From JAGOEY01 sp017997515 (GTDB lineage: Bacteria; Pseudomonadota; Gammaproteobacteria; Burkholderiales; Burkholderiaceae_C): a stretch of DNA of 64,000 bases. Position numbers and translations under genes: made by a program. The notes under the pieces are model-generated. The model had not been told where the DNA came from, made no database searches, and was given only the letters and a program-made list of their open reading frames with translations. How positions within the stretch are numbered: position 1 is the first letter of the stretch; the number at the start of each line of letters is the position of its first letter. The stretch is from the NCBI GenBank assembly GCA_026314275.1, contig CP111109.1:3100001-3164000 (forward strand), given 5' to 3'. Below are positions 1 to 8,718 of this stretch, one piece after another.

Positions 1-197
1 CGGCTGACATCCTGCTGGGCGGCTGACATGTCAATAACCTGGGCCACGCTGGCGATGGCAGGGCCGGTGGCCGCTTTGCTGGCGGCGGGTTTGGTGCTTG
101 TTTGTGCCCACACAGGCTGGGTGGCAAACAAACCCGCGAAGGCGGTGCCGTGTAGCCATTGCCGACGGGTGGGGGTGCCGGTGGAGTAGGGTGGCAT
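1..197 (-). CDS. Exported solute-binding-type protein, 5' end only
   Basis: The minus strand is open from an ATG at 197 through the window edge, so only about 65 N-terminal residues are visible. They begin with a polar stretch holding an RRQW motif, then a short hydrophobic segment ending in VWAQ, which reads as a signal peptide, possibly Tat-type. Next comes a Ala/Lys-rich linker and the segment IASVAQVIDMSAAQQDVS. That segment resembles the first beta-strand of periplasmic binding proteins of the Leu/Ile/Val (peripla_BP_6) family. The gene is divergent from pstS across a 320-base intergenic region. The family is inferred from a short stretch; any other exported protein with a similar leader is possible. 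Confidence 0.5.
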   Translation of the reverse strand, partial: MPPYSTGTPTRRQWLHGTAFAGLFATQPVWAQTSTKPAASKAATGPAIASVAQVIDMSAAQQDVS

Positions 198-207
198 TTT
201 TGCTTCT

Positions 208-260
208 CTATTGATAGCTGGCTGCGTAAGCACAGCGGGCGCTAAAGGCACTTTTTGCTT
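208..260 (+). repeat. Dispersed ~55-bp repeat, copy A
   Basis: This intergenic sequence starts with TTGATAGCTG, continues with GCTGCG and a short variable middle, then GGGCGCTAAAGGCAC and a pyrimidine-rich end. The same arrangement (GATAGCTGCTTGCGC, variable spacer, GCGCTAGAGGCC) recurs at 18759, 19509, 23914, 25630, 30609 and 52021. It lies just upstream of the divergent exported-protein gene, outside the Pho boxes. Confidence 0.6.
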
Positions 261-372
261 AAAGATAGCCTGTAAAGCGGGGTGAACGAGGCTGGATGGC
301 CGGTGTTTCCAGGCATACCCATGGGGTGCGCTCTCAGCGTTGCGCGATGGGCCTGCAGGGTACGTGGGCTGC

Positions 373-390
373 GTGACGGCGGCATGACAG
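373..390 (-). promoter_or_regulatory. Pho box on the minus strand
   Basis: Read on the minus strand this 18-mer is CTGTCATGCCGCCGTCAC. The two TGTCA/CGTCA half-sites lie 11 bases apart, which is the PhoB-box spacing (consensus CTGTCAT-N4-CTGTCAC). It lies upstream of the plus-strand box and faces the divergent gene at 1-197. It may be a second PhoB dimer site for pstS or control the divergent gene. Confidence 0.6.
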
Positions 391-434
391 ACCGATGGCG
401 GAAAACCCGGTGTTTTGCGTGTGACGGCATGAAT

Positions 435-468
435 ATGTCATGCGGTTGTCACAAAGCACTTCTACAGT
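435..468 (+). promoter_or_regulatory. pstS promoter: Pho box plus -10 element
   Basis: The 18-mer at 435-452 has TGTCA half-sites at 436-440 and 447-451, an exact 11-base repeat as in Pho boxes. A -10-like TACAGT follows at 463-468, ten bases downstream. This is the layout in which PhoB replaces a -35 element. The pstS ATG lies 50 bases further on, behind the Shine-Dalgarno-like sequence ACGAGG. Confidence 0.75.
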
Positions 469-517
469 TCAGGCCATGCAATCCCTTGCCAACCCTTCCA
501 ACACACGAGGTGTTTCC

Positions 518-1555
518 ATGAAAAAGTCGATCGTTCAAGTTCTCGCAGTCACTGTGGCCGCTGCTGGTTTTTCCAGCGCATGGGCGCAAACCGAAGCCAC
601 TGGCGCTGGTGCCAGCTTCCCCGCGCCGCTGTACTCCAAGTGGGCGTCGGACTACTACAAGGCCACCGGTGTCAAGATCAACTACCAATCGGTGGGTTCG
701 GGCGCTGGCCTGAAGCAAATCGAAGCCCGCACGGTGGACTTCGGTGCTTCCGACGCCCCCCTGAAGGACGAAGAGCTCAAGGCCAAGGGCCTGGTGCAGT
801 TCCCCACCGTAATCGGCGGCATTGTTCCCGTGGTCAACATCCAGGGCATCAAGCCTGGCCAGATCAAGATGAATGGCCGGGTGCTGGGCGACATCTACCT
901 GGGCAAGATCACCAACTGGAGCGACCCCGCCATCAAGGCGCTGAACCCTGGAGTGCCACTGCCAGACGCCACCATCGCCCCTGTGCGCCGCGCTGACGGC
1001 TCGGGCACCACCTTTGGTTTCACCAACTACCTGAGCAAGGTCAATCCTGAGTGGAAGAGCAAGGTGGGTGAAGGCACAGCCGTGAACTGGCCCACCGGCG
1101 CGGGTGGCAAGGGCAACGAAGGCGTGGCCGCTTTTGTGGGCCGTTTGCCCAACTCGATTGGCTACGTGGAGTACGCCTACGTGAAGCAAAACAAGATGAA
1201 CTATGTGCAGCTGCAAAACGCTGCTGGCGCTTTTGTGTCGCCGGATGACGTGACCTTCAAGGCCGCTGCCGCCGGTGCGGACTGGGAAAAAAGCTTCTAC
1301 CAAATCCTGACGAACCAGCCTGGCAAGGATTCCTGGCCCATCACGTCTGCCACCTTCATTCTGATGAACAAAGAGCAGGAAAAACCCGCACAGGCCACCA
1401 CCGCCCTGAAGTTCTTTGAGTGGGCCTACAAGAATGGCGACAAGACTTCCGGCGATCTGGACTACGTGCCTATGCCTGAGAGCGTCAAACAAATCGTCTA
1501 CAAATCCTGGGGCGACATCAAGGACAAGGCTGGCAAGCCTGTGGCCACCAAGTAA
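518..1555 (+). CDS. pstS: Phosphate ABC transporter substrate-binding protein PstS
   Basis: The product is the periplasmic phosphate-binding protein that delivers Pi to PstCA. The ATG at 518 is chosen because the protein then opens with a classical signal peptide (MKKSIVQVLAVTVAAAGFSS, cleavage after AWA) and has a purine-rich site seven bases upstream; an in-frame start at 440 would lie inside the promoter. The mature protein of about 320 residues has the PstS landmarks: GAGASFPAPLYSKWA near the N-terminus, the GSGAG and DFGASDAPL segments, and the RADGSGTTFGFTNYL phosphate-ligand region. Its 345 residues match the family. It is the first gene of the pst-pho cluster and is directly preceded by a Pho box. 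Confidence 0.97.
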   Translation: MKKSIVQVLAVTVAAAGFSSAWAQTEATGAGASFPAPLYSKWASDYYKATGVKINYQSVGSGAGLKQIEARTVDFGASDAPLKDEELKAKGLVQFPTVIGGIVPVVNIQGIKPGQIKMNGRVLGDIYLGKITNWSDPAIKALNPGVPLPDATIAPVRRADGSGTTFGFTNYLSKVNPEWKSKVGEGTAVNWPTGAGGKGNEGVAAFVGRLPNSIGYVEYAYVKQNKMNYVQLQNAAGAFVSPDDVTFKAAAAGADWEKSFYQILTNQPGKDSWPITSATFILMNKEQEKPAQATTALKFFEWAYKNGDKTSGDLDYVPMPESVKQIVYKSWGDIKDKAGKPVATK

Positions 1556-1611
1556 CCAGCACCGCGCAAAAACGCAACGACTGATCCACTGACCTACTGC
1601 AGAGCTGACAC

Positions 1612-2637
1612 GTGTCTACTACACTGCCGGTCAACCACACCCCCGCCACGTCGGCGGGGCTGGGTGCAAGCATGACCACACCTCCACCCAAAAAGCCTCT
1701 GCTGTCCGGCACGATGGCCGACAAGTTGTTTGGCTTTTTGGCCAAAAGTGCTGCCATTCTGACGCTGGGCTTGCTGTTCGGCATCCTGGCGTCGCTCGTG
1801 GTGGGGGCGTGGCCTGCCATCGTCGAGTACGGACTGGGCTTTCTGACCAGCACCACCTGGGATCCGGTTAAAAACGAATACGGCGGCCTGGTGATGATTT
1901 ATGGCACCTTGGCCACATCCATCATCGCGCTGCTGATCGCCGTGCCGGTGAGTTTTGGCATCGCACTGTTCCTGACCGAGTTGTCGCCCGCCTGGCTCAA
2001 ACGCCCGCTGGGTACCGCCATCGAATTGCTGGCTGCCGTGCCTTCCATCGTGTACGGCATGTGGGGTTTGATGGTGTTCAGCCCGATCCTGGCCACCTAT
2101 GTGCAGCAGCCGCTGCAATCCTTGTTCAAGGGCGTGCCCTTGCTGGGTGCTCTGGTGTCTGGCCCGCCTGTGGGTATCGGCATCTTGTCGGCAGGCATCA
2201 TCCTGGCGATCATGATCATTCCGTTTATCGCTTCGGTGATGCGCGACGTGTTTGATGTGACGCCTCCTTTGCTCAAAGAGTCCGCCTACGGGCTGGGCGC
2301 CACGACCTGGGAAGTGATTTCCAAGGTGGTTCTGCCTTACACCAAGACGGGTGTCATCGGCGGCATCATGCTGGGCCTGGGACGCGCTTTGGGTGAAACC
2401 ATGGCGGTGACCTTTGTGATCGGCAACATGAACCAGCTCAATTCGCTGAGTCTGTTCGAGGCGGCCAACAGCATCACCTCCGCACTGGCCAATGAATTTG
2501 CCGAAGCGGGTGAAGGCCTGCACCAGGCATCGCTGATTTACCTGGGTTTGGTGCTGTTTTTCATCACATTTGTGGTGTTGAGCATGTCCAAGCTGCTGTT
2601 GTCGCAGTTGAAGAAAAGTGAAGGTAAAAAGTCATGA
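1612..2637 (+). CDS. pstC: Phosphate ABC transporter permease PstC
   Basis: This is an inner-membrane subunit of the phosphate importer. The reading frame starts at a GTG at 1612; an in-frame ATG at 1672 (MTTPPPKKPLLSG) is an alternative that removes a polar 20-residue extension. Six hydrophobic segments follow. The EAA-type loop (KESAYGLGATTWEVISKVVLP) that docks on PstB is visible around residues 222-242, followed by the G-R-A-x-G-E-T signature. The C-terminal stop overlaps the pstA start by four bases (ATGA), which implies translational coupling. The 56-base gap after pstS has no obvious terminator, so co-transcription is likely. Confidence 0.96.
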   Translation: MSTTLPVNHTPATSAGLGASMTTPPPKKPLLSGTMADKLFGFLAKSAAILTLGLLFGILASLVVGAWPAIVEYGLGFLTSTTWDPVKNEYGGLVMIYGTLATSIIALLIAVPVSFGIALFLTELSPAWLKRPLGTAIELLAAVPSIVYGMWGLMVFSPILATYVQQPLQSLFKGVPLLGALVSGPPVGIGILSAGIILAIMIIPFIASVMRDVFDVTPPLLKESAYGLGATTWEVISKVVLPYTKTGVIGGIMLGLGRALGETMAVTFVIGNMNQLNSLSLFEAANSITSALANEFAEAGEGLHQASLIYLGLVLFFITFVVLSMSKLLLSQLKKSEGKKS

Positions 2638-3515
2638 GCACCGCGCAAAAGCTCCTGAACGCACAGGCCTTGCAGGCAACGCGCCAGGCGCGTTTTAACA
2701 GCCGCAACCGGGTCAACAAGATCGCTCTGTTCTTGTCGCTGGCTGCCATGGCGTTTGGCCTGTTCTGGCTGGTCTGGATTCTGTGGGAAACCCTGCGCCT
2801 GGGTATCGGCGGGCTGAACCTGGCGCTGTTCACCCAGATGACCCCGCCACCCAATGAAGACGGTGGTATTTCCAACGCCATCTTCGGTTCACTCACCATG
2901 GTGACCTTGGCCACTTTTGTGGGCACGCCGATTGGTGTGATGGCCGGTATCTATCTGGCTGAATACGACACCCATGGCTGGCTGGCGTCGGTCACGCGCT
3001 TCGTGAACGACATTTTGTTGTCCGCACCCAGCATCGTGATTGGTCTGTTTGTGTACGCCGTGGTGGTGGCGCAGTTCAAGAGTTACTCGGGGTGGGCGGG
3101 TGTGATTGCCCTGGCCCTGATCGTGATTCCGGTGGTCATCCGCACCACCGAAAACATGCTGCTGCTGGTGCCGTCCGGTCTGCGTGAAGCGGCCTACGCT
3201 CTGGGTACGCCCAAGTGGAAAGTCATCATCAAGATCACGCTGCGTGCCGCCAAGGCCGGTGTGATTACCGGTGTGCTGCTGGCTGTGGCCCGTATCGCTG
3301 GTGAAACCGCTCCGCTGCTGTTCACGGCGCTGAACAACCAGTTCTGGAACTCGGATCTGTCCAAACCCATGGCCAGCCTGCCGGTCACGATCTTCAAGTT
3401 CGCCATGAGCCCCTACGAAAACTGGCAACAACTGGCCTGGGCCGGTGTGTTCCTCATCACGGTGGCAGTGCTCGGCCTCAACATCCTGGCCCGGTTTGTC
3501 ACCCGCCAAAAATAA
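2634..3515 (+). CDS. pstA: Phosphate ABC transporter permease PstA
   Basis: This is the second membrane subunit of the phosphate importer, 293 residues long. After a positively charged N-terminus it has a hydrophobic segment (residues about 30-50) and then the binding-protein-dependent permease fold. The EAA loop reads LREAAYALGTPKWKVIIKIT and is followed by the conserved ARIAGETAPLLFTA segment typical of PstA. The start overlaps the pstC stop as ATGA, and pstB follows after 18 bases. Confidence 0.96.
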   Translation: MSTAQKLLNAQALQATRQARFNSRNRVNKIALFLSLAAMAFGLFWLVWILWETLRLGIGGLNLALFTQMTPPPNEDGGISNAIFGSLTMVTLATFVGTPIGVMAGIYLAEYDTHGWLASVTRFVNDILLSAPSIVIGLFVYAVVVAQFKSYSGWAGVIALALIVIPVVIRTTENMLLLVPSGLREAAYALGTPKWKVIIKITLRAAKAGVITGVLLAVARIAGETAPLLFTALNNQFWNSDLSKPMASLPVTIFKFAMSPYENWQQLAWAGVFLITVAVLGLNILARFVTRQK

Positions 3516-3533
3516 TCGCAGGAAAAAATAGCA

Positions 3534-4313
3534 ATGACTACCATCGCTCCCTCCCGTGGTGCCTCGAAGATTTCGGTCAAAGACCTGAATTTCTACTACG
3601 GCAAGTTCCACGCGCTGAAGAACATCAACCTCGAAATCCCCGAGAACAAGGTCACGGCCTTCATTGGCCCGTCAGGCTGCGGCAAGTCCACACTGCTGCG
3701 CACCTTCAACCGCATGTTTGAGTTGTACCCCGAGCAACGTGCCGAAGGCCACATCGTGCTGGACGGCGAAAATCTGCTCACCAGCAAGCAGGATGTGGCG
3801 CTGATTCGCGCCAAGATCGGTATGGTCTTCCAGAAGCCCACACCGTTCCCGATGTCGATCTACGACAACATCGCGTTTGGCGTGAAGCTGTTCGAAAACC
3901 TGAACGCCATCGACATGGACGAACGTGTTGAATGGGCGCTGCGCAAGGCTGCGCTGTGGACCGAAGTGAAGGACAAGCTGCAGCAAAGCGGCTCGGGCCT
4001 CTCGGGTGGCCAGCAGCAACGCCTGTGTATTGCCCGTGGTATCGCCATCAAGCCTGAAGTGCTGTTGCTTGACGAACCCTGCTCGGCGCTGGACCCGATC
4101 TCTACCGCCAAGGTGGAAGAGCTGATCTCCGAGCTGAAGAACGACTACACCGTCGTCATCGTGACCCACAACATGCAGCAGGCCGCGCGTTGCAGCGACT
4201 ACACCGCTTACATGTACCTGGGTGACCTGATCGAGTTTGGTGACACCGAACAGATGTTCTTCAAGCCCCAGCGCAAAGAGACAGAAGACTACATCACCGG
4301 CCGTTTCGGCTAA
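3534..4313 (+). CDS. pstB: Phosphate ABC transporter ATPase PstB
   Basis: This cytoplasmic ATPase energises PstCA. It has Walker A GPSGCGKST at residues 45-53, the PstB-typical LRTFNRM after it, the Q-loop in MVFQKPTPFPMSIYDNIAFG, the ABC signature LSGGQQQR near residue 160, Walker B VLLLDEPCSALDP and the switch histidine in VIVTHNMQQA. Its length of 259 residues is standard. It sits between pstA and phoU in the canonical order. Confidence 0.97.
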   Translation: MTTIAPSRGASKISVKDLNFYYGKFHALKNINLEIPENKVTAFIGPSGCGKSTLLRTFNRMFELYPEQRAEGHIVLDGENLLTSKQDVALIRAKIGMVFQKPTPFPMSIYDNIAFGVKLFENLNAIDMDERVEWALRKAALWTEVKDKLQQSGSGLSGGQQQRLCIARGIAIKPEVLLLDEPCSALDPISTAKVEELISELKNDYTVVIVTHNMQQAARCSDYTAYMYLGDLIEFGDTEQMFFKPQRKETEDYITGRFG

Positions 4314-4322
4314 GGAGGCAGC

Positions 4323-5024
4323 ATGCCCGAAAAACATCTTTCTTCGCAGTTCGACAGCGAACTCAACAGCGTCTCATCCCGCGTGATGGAGCTGGGTGGT
4401 CTGGTCGAGTCGCAAATGCGCCAGGCCATTTATGCGCTGTCGCAGTTCAGTTCGGAAGCCGCGGACCAGGTCATCGAGATCGAGCACCGCGTCAACGCCA
4501 TGGAAGTGGAAATTGACCGTGAACTCTCCAGCATCATCGGCCGCCGCCAGCCTACGGCGCGTGACCTTCGCTTGCTGATTGCGATCTCCAAAACCACCGC
4601 CAATCTGGAACGGGTGGGTGACGAGGCCAACAAGATTGCACGTATGGTCAAGTCCATTGTGGCAAGTGGCACGGCCCGTAACCTGCCTTCGTCCGACCTG
4701 CGGGTTGCTGCCGAGTTGGCGTCTGGCCTGCTGCGCAAGGCGCTGGACGCTTTTGCCCGCCTGGACACCACGGCCGCTGTGGCCATCCTGAAAGAGGATG
4801 ACCAGATCGACAAGGAGTTCGACGGTTTTGTGCGCAAACTCATCACCTACATGATGGAAGATCCCCGCACCATTTCCGCCAGCCTGGACCTGCTGTTCCT
4901 GGCCAAGGCTATCGAGCGTATCGGTGACCACGCCAAGAACATTGCCGAGTTCATCATCTATGTGGTCAAGGGCACGGACGTGCGCCACACGTCGATGGAA
5001 CAGATCGAGTCTGCCGTCCTCTGA
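4323..5024 (+). CDS. phoU: Phosphate signalling complex protein PhoU
   Basis: PhoU is a cytoplasmic all-helical regulator that links PstB activity to PhoR and keeps the regulon off when phosphate is ample. The 233-residue product contains two PhoU repeats with the paired metal-binding E/D-rich motifs (ANLERVGDEANKIARM and AKAIERIGDHAKNIAEFIIY). A strong ribosome site (AAGGAGG) lies five bases ahead of the ATG. It follows pstB by nine bases and precedes phoB. Confidence 0.96.
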   Translation: MPEKHLSSQFDSELNSVSSRVMELGGLVESQMRQAIYALSQFSSEAADQVIEIEHRVNAMEVEIDRELSSIIGRRQPTARDLRLLIAISKTTANLERVGDEANKIARMVKSIVASGTARNLPSSDLRVAAELASGLLRKALDAFARLDTTAAVAILKEDDQIDKEFDGFVRKLITYMMEDPRTISASLDLLFLAKAIERIGDHAKNIAEFIIYVVKGTDVRHTSMEQIESAVL

Positions 5025-5067
5025 GCATGGCGCAGGGCTGGTTGATGTGTCGTAAAGAAAAACAGAG

Positions 5068-5769
5068 ATGAAGAAACAACCCCGTGTCCTGATTGTGGAA
5101 GATGAGCCGGCCATTGCCGAGCTCATCGCAGTGAACCTGCGCCACAACGGTTTTTCACCCATCTGGTCGGAAGATGGTGTGTCGGCGCAGCGCGAGCTGG
5201 ACGCCGTGTTGCCCGACGTCATCCTGCTCGACTGGATGTTGCCGGGCCAGAGCGGCCTTGTGTTGGCCCGCAAATGGCGTGCCGATGCACGTACCAAGGC
5301 TGTCCCTATCCTGATGCTGACCGCGCGCGGTGACGAGCCCGACAAGGTGCAAGGGCTGGATGCGGGTGCTGACGACTACATCACCAAGCCTTTTTCGACG
5401 CAGGAGCTGCTGGCGCGTATCCGTGCCGTACTGCGCCGGCGTGCGCCGGAGCAGGTGACGGACAGCGTCACCATTGGTGAACTGCTGCTGGACGCCGGCA
5501 CCCACCGCGTGTCCTACAAAGCGCAGGCACTCAAGGTCGGGCCGACCGAGTTCAAGCTGCTGCACTACCTGATGAAACACGCGGAGCGGGTGCACAGCCG
5601 GTCGCAGTTGCTCGACAAGGTGTGGGGCGACCACGTTTTCATCGAAGAGCGCACGGTGGACGTCCACGTCAAACGGCTGCGTGAAGCGCTGGGTGCCGCA
5701 GGTGTGATGGTGGAAACCGTGCGCGGCGCGGGTTACCGTTTGACTGCACAGGCACTGGTGCAAGCCTGA
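5068..5769 (+). CDS. phoB: Phosphate regulon response regulator PhoB
   Basis: This OmpR/PhoB-class regulator has an N-terminal receiver domain with acidic residues E11-D12, phosphoacceptor D55 (in LLDWMLPGQSG), and the conserved T/K residues (MLTARG, TKPF). The C-terminal winged-helix domain carries the recognition region VFIEERTVDVHVKRLREAL. It probably binds the Pho boxes at 373-390 and 435-452. A 43-base gap without a terminator separates it from phoU, and phoR follows. Confidence 0.95.
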   Translation: MKKQPRVLIVEDEPAIAELIAVNLRHNGFSPIWSEDGVSAQRELDAVLPDVILLDWMLPGQSGLVLARKWRADARTKAVPILMLTARGDEPDKVQGLDAGADDYITKPFSTQELLARIRAVLRRRAPEQVTDSVTIGELLLDAGTHRVSYKAQALKVGPTEFKLLHYLMKHAERVHSRSQLLDKVWGDHVFIEERTVDVHVKRLREALGAAGVMVETVRGAGYRLTAQALVQA

Positions 5770-5810
5770 ATTGCCCTTCCTGGGCAGATTGACCGCGTTA
5801 TCCTTCCCGC

Positions 5811-7223
5811 ATGTTCTGGCGCTTCCTGATATTTGCTGTTTTTCAGCTGACCGGTGCTTTGCTCGGCTGGTGGTGGTCGGGTGCATGGGGTGCTTTGGCT
5901 GGCTGCGTGGCCGCCAGCTGGTGCTGGTTTCTTGTTGATTTGCTGCGCGCACTGCGGGTGCTGCGCTGGCTGCGCCGGGGTGATACGTCCAGTGCGCCCC
6001 CGATGCGTGGGGTGTACGGCGAAATTGTGGACCGCGCCCGCCGCTTGCTGCGCCGGGGCGAAGTGCAGTTGCAAGACAGCCAGGCACGCCTGCAGGAGTT
6101 TCTGGCGGCTCTGCAGGCCTCGCCGAATGGTGTGGTGCTGCTGGACCCGCAAGGGCGCATCGAGTGGTGCAACCAGACGGCAGCTGAGCAATTTGGCTTT
6201 GATGCGCAGCGCGACATGATGCAGGCCATTGGCAACCTGGTGCGCGACCCGGGTTTTGCGGCTTATTACGCCAGCCGCGACTATGACCATGAAATTTTGA
6301 TGCCCGGGCGCAGCAGCACACCGTCGCGCCCGGTGCGTCTGTCGGTGCACCTGAATCCGTATGGGCAAGGGCGCAAGCTTCTGATTGCCCGGGATGTGAC
6401 CGCACTGGAGCAGGCCGAAGCCATGCGCCGTGATTTTGTGGCCAACGTGTCCCACGAAATCCGCACACCCCTGACGGTGTTGACCGGTTTTATCGAGACC
6501 TTGCAAACCCTGGCGCTCACCGGCGAAGAACGCTCCCGCTACCTTGGCCTGATGGCACAACAGGCCGCACGTATGCAAACGGTGGTGCGTGATTTACTCA
6601 CGCTGTCAAGGCTGGAGGGCAGCCCTTTGCCCGGCATGTCCGAATGGATCGCAGTTGAGAGTTTGCTGAGCCAGTGTGAACAGGAGGCGCGGGCTTTGTC
6701 GATGCTGGTGGTGGGGCAGAACGCAGTTCCGCAGCAGCTGCACTTTGGTGTTTCTGAGCCAGGTGAAGACATGGGTGAAATAGCGGGCACCCACCATGAA
6801 ATTCTCAGCGCCATGTCCAACCTGGTGAGTAATGCCATCCGCTACACACCGGCGGGTGGCACGGTGGATGTGCGCTGGCAATGGTTGCCGGACGGCCGTG
6901 CCGAGTTTTCGGTGCAGGACTCCGGCCCGGGTATTGCGCCGGAACATCTGCCGCGGCTGACGGAGCGTTTTTACCGCGTGGACCGCAGCCGCTCGCGTGA
7001 GACGGGTGGAACCGGTTTGGGTCTGGCGATTGTCAAACACGTCACACAGCGGCATGGGTCTGTGTTGCGGATCGACAGCACGCCCGGTGTGGGCTCGCGT
7101 TTTGCCATCACCTTCCCGGCCAACCGCTTGCGTGTTCCCGCAGGGGCCATGGCTGTGGGTATGGCGGCTACTTTGCCTGTCAAGCCAGTTGCTGCTGCGC
7201 AGCCTGCCGCAGTGTCCGCCTGA
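5811..7223 (+). CDS. phoR: Phosphate regulon sensor histidine kinase PhoR
   Basis: This membrane-bound sensor kinase is the partner of PhoB. Two N-terminal hydrophobic segments (residues about 4-45) are followed by a linker and a PAS domain (around residues 95-200). The dimerisation/phosphotransfer domain has catalytic H215 in NVSHEIRTPL. The C-terminal ATPase has N-box NLVSNAIRYTPAGG, G1 DSGPGIAPEHL, the F-box FYRVDRSRSRETGGTGLGL and the G2 loop. The last ~25 residues form an Ala/Val/Pro-rich tail beyond the kinase fold, and its DNA also encodes a membrane-protein-like remnant on the other strand. Confidence 0.94.
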   Translation: MFWRFLIFAVFQLTGALLGWWWSGAWGALAGCVAASWCWFLVDLLRALRVLRWLRRGDTSSAPPMRGVYGEIVDRARRLLRRGEVQLQDSQARLQEFLAALQASPNGVVLLDPQGRIEWCNQTAAEQFGFDAQRDMMQAIGNLVRDPGFAAYYASRDYDHEILMPGRSSTPSRPVRLSVHLNPYGQGRKLLIARDVTALEQAEAMRRDFVANVSHEIRTPLTVLTGFIETLQTLALTGEERSRYLGLMAQQAARMQTVVRDLLTLSRLEGSPLPGMSEWIAVESLLSQCEQEARALSMLVVGQNAVPQQLHFGVSEPGEDMGEIAGTHHEILSAMSNLVSNAIRYTPAGGTVDVRWQWLPDGRAEFSVQDSGPGIAPEHLPRLTERFYRVDRSRSRETGGTGLGLAIVKHVTQRHGSVLRIDSTPGVGSRFAITFPANRLRVPAGAMAVGMAATLPVKPVAAAQPAAVSA

Positions 7224-7335
7224 GCAACCAGAGGATGACGGCAGCGGTGATACCCAGCGCTGCACTCCCCATGATCCAGAAGGCCGAGGGGCTGTGCAGT
7301 GGTTTCCATGGGCCCAGACCCTGGTACGCGAGCGG
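7180..7335 (-). pseudogene. Possible C-terminal remnant of an unassigned membrane protein
   Basis: On the minus strand, an open stretch ending in TGA at 7182-7180 encodes a tail with a charged/aromatic loop (GLGPWKPLHSPSAFW), one clear hydrophobic helix (IMGSAALGITAAVILWLL) and a basic end (RRTLRQAAQQQ). This looks like the end of a polytopic protein, but no start or upstream frame is present because stops interrupt the same frame further upstream. The remaining DNA to 7488 contains no convincing gene. The segment overlaps the phoR tail, so coincidence cannot be excluded. Confidence 0.3.
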
Positions 7336-7488
7336 TGTGCCTCACCCACTCCCGGCCTCACAACCTGACGCAGTAGATCAGCCGTGGAGCGATGGTGACC
7401 CGGTAACAGCGCGGCACAAATAGGCCCATCGCCAGCATGGCGTCCACCGGGTGAAAACACGCGACACGAAGAAGCCCAGCCAGAGGCC

Positions 7489-8343
7489 TTAAGTATGTGC
7501 CGCTGCCGCCTTGCGGGTCACACGCGCATGGCGCCAGAGGTCAGGGTCATGGCATTCGGTGGGGTGCATCTCGGCGTTATCGAGACCGACGACCTCGAAA
7601 CGCTCCGCCGGCGTGCACAGCAGATCGAACGACCAGGCCCCCGTGAAGATGTTTTGGGCGAGGCGGTTGAAGTTCTGCACGTTGTAGAGCGGTGTGATGT
7701 AGTGCCAGCACTGGTAGCCCAGCGGCAGGAAGTAGTCCTTCAGAAAGCCAGTGATGTCGCCGGTGTAGTGGTTGACCGATTCGATGAAAGCGACCGGCCG
7801 GTCGCGTTCAATGGTTTGCCGCGCGCCCTTGAGCAGCTCGGGCTCGTAGCCCTCGATGTCGGCCTTCAGGAAGTCGAGGCGCGGCAGCGCCAGCGCATCC
7901 ACGCTTTCCATGCGCACCGGCCGTCGCACATGGCTCTGGTCGTGCATGCTGGCGCCGCCGAAGTTGTTGGAGTGGCCTGCGTCGAGCTCGGGAAACGTCA
8001 CCTCGCCCGGCATGGCGCCGATGGCGCAGTTCCAGGCGCGCGTGTTGGTGCAGCCGTTGGCGATGAGGTTGGCGCAGAGCAACTGGTGTGTGAACCCCTG
8101 CGGCTCGAAGGCGTGCACGCGGCCTGTTGTGCCCACCAGTTTCGCCAGAGGCACCGTGTGCGTGCCGACATTTGCCCCGGCCTCCAGCACGACTTCGCCC
8201 GCCTGGACGATTTGCTCGAACACGTGCACTTCTGACTCGGCCCACTCGCCGTACAGGTTCAATGAACGGCCCACGTATTCGTCGTTCACGTTGTAGAAAA
8301 ATCGGCCGTGGCGGCAGCTCTGTTCGCGCAGAAAGTGGTTCAT
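7489..8343 (-). CDS. FkbM family methyltransferase
   Basis: This is a SAM-dependent methyltransferase of the FkbM group, enzymes that usually O-methylate sugars or other hydroxyls on surface glycans or secondary metabolites. The SAM-binding motif I is VVLEAGANVGTHT at residues 51-63, acidic residue E80 follows in VHAFEPQ, and the family signature FLKADIEGYEPELLKGA lies at 158-174. The length is 284 residues. It lies downstream of a decayed MATE gene and an ArnT-like polytopic protein on the same strand, which fits cell-surface glycan modification, but the substrate cannot be read from sequence. Confidence 0.85.
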   Translation of the reverse strand: MNHFLREQSCRHGRFFYNVNDEYVGRSLNLYGEWAESEVHVFEQIVQAGEVVLEAGANVGTHTVPLAKLVGTTGRVHAFEPQGFTHQLLCANLIANGCTNTRAWNCAIGAMPGEVTFPELDAGHSNNFGGASMHDQSHVRRPVRMESVDALALPRLDFLKADIEGYEPELLKGARQTIERDRPVAFIESVNHYTGDITGFLKDYFLPLGYQCWHYITPLYNVQNFNRLAQNIFTGAWSFDLLCTPAERFEVVGLDNAEMHPTECHDPDLWRHARVTRKAAAAHT

Positions 8344-8427
8344 TGATTAGCCCAGTGAGTTCGGTTGCAGGAATTATCGGGCGCGCCCCAAAAGCGCTTG
8401 TTCTATCACTACAGTTCAGCCCAATTT

Positions 8428-8718
8428 AATTGGATGCTCGCGGACACTTCAGTCCAACGCATCAGCGCACTGGGGAAAATCAATGCCGCTATGCCCACAA
8501 GCATCGTTGCAGTGGAAAGATACAGGGACTGACGAACCCAAGGCCCGACATCTGGCTTACGTTGAGTGCCGAATGGCCAAGCCAATCGACAGGGCGGCAA
8601 GCACTTCACTCGAACAACGGCCCACCACGATGGTGTCGATCACACCAAACGCCATGATCGCCAACTGGCCTGCCAGCACCTTGGATGCGTGGCGTGTAAT
8701 GGTCTCGAATTCTCTCAA
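8428..8718 (-). pseudogene. MATE-family transporter, 5' remnant
   Basis: Two reading frames on the minus strand carry consecutive pieces of a MATE efflux protein. 8718-8557 encodes the first helix region (LREFETITRHASKVLAGQ, then LAIMAFGVIDTIVVGR and AALSIGLAI) and then stops. A second frame resumes with VRQSLYLSTATMLVGIAAL, IFPSALMRWTEVSASIQ and stops at 8409. A stretch of about 20-25 residues expected between them is missing, and everything after the third helix is gone. The TTG at 8718-8716 overlaps the stop of the upstream polytopic gene (TTGA), so the intact ancestor was probably translationally coupled to it. Confidence 0.7.
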
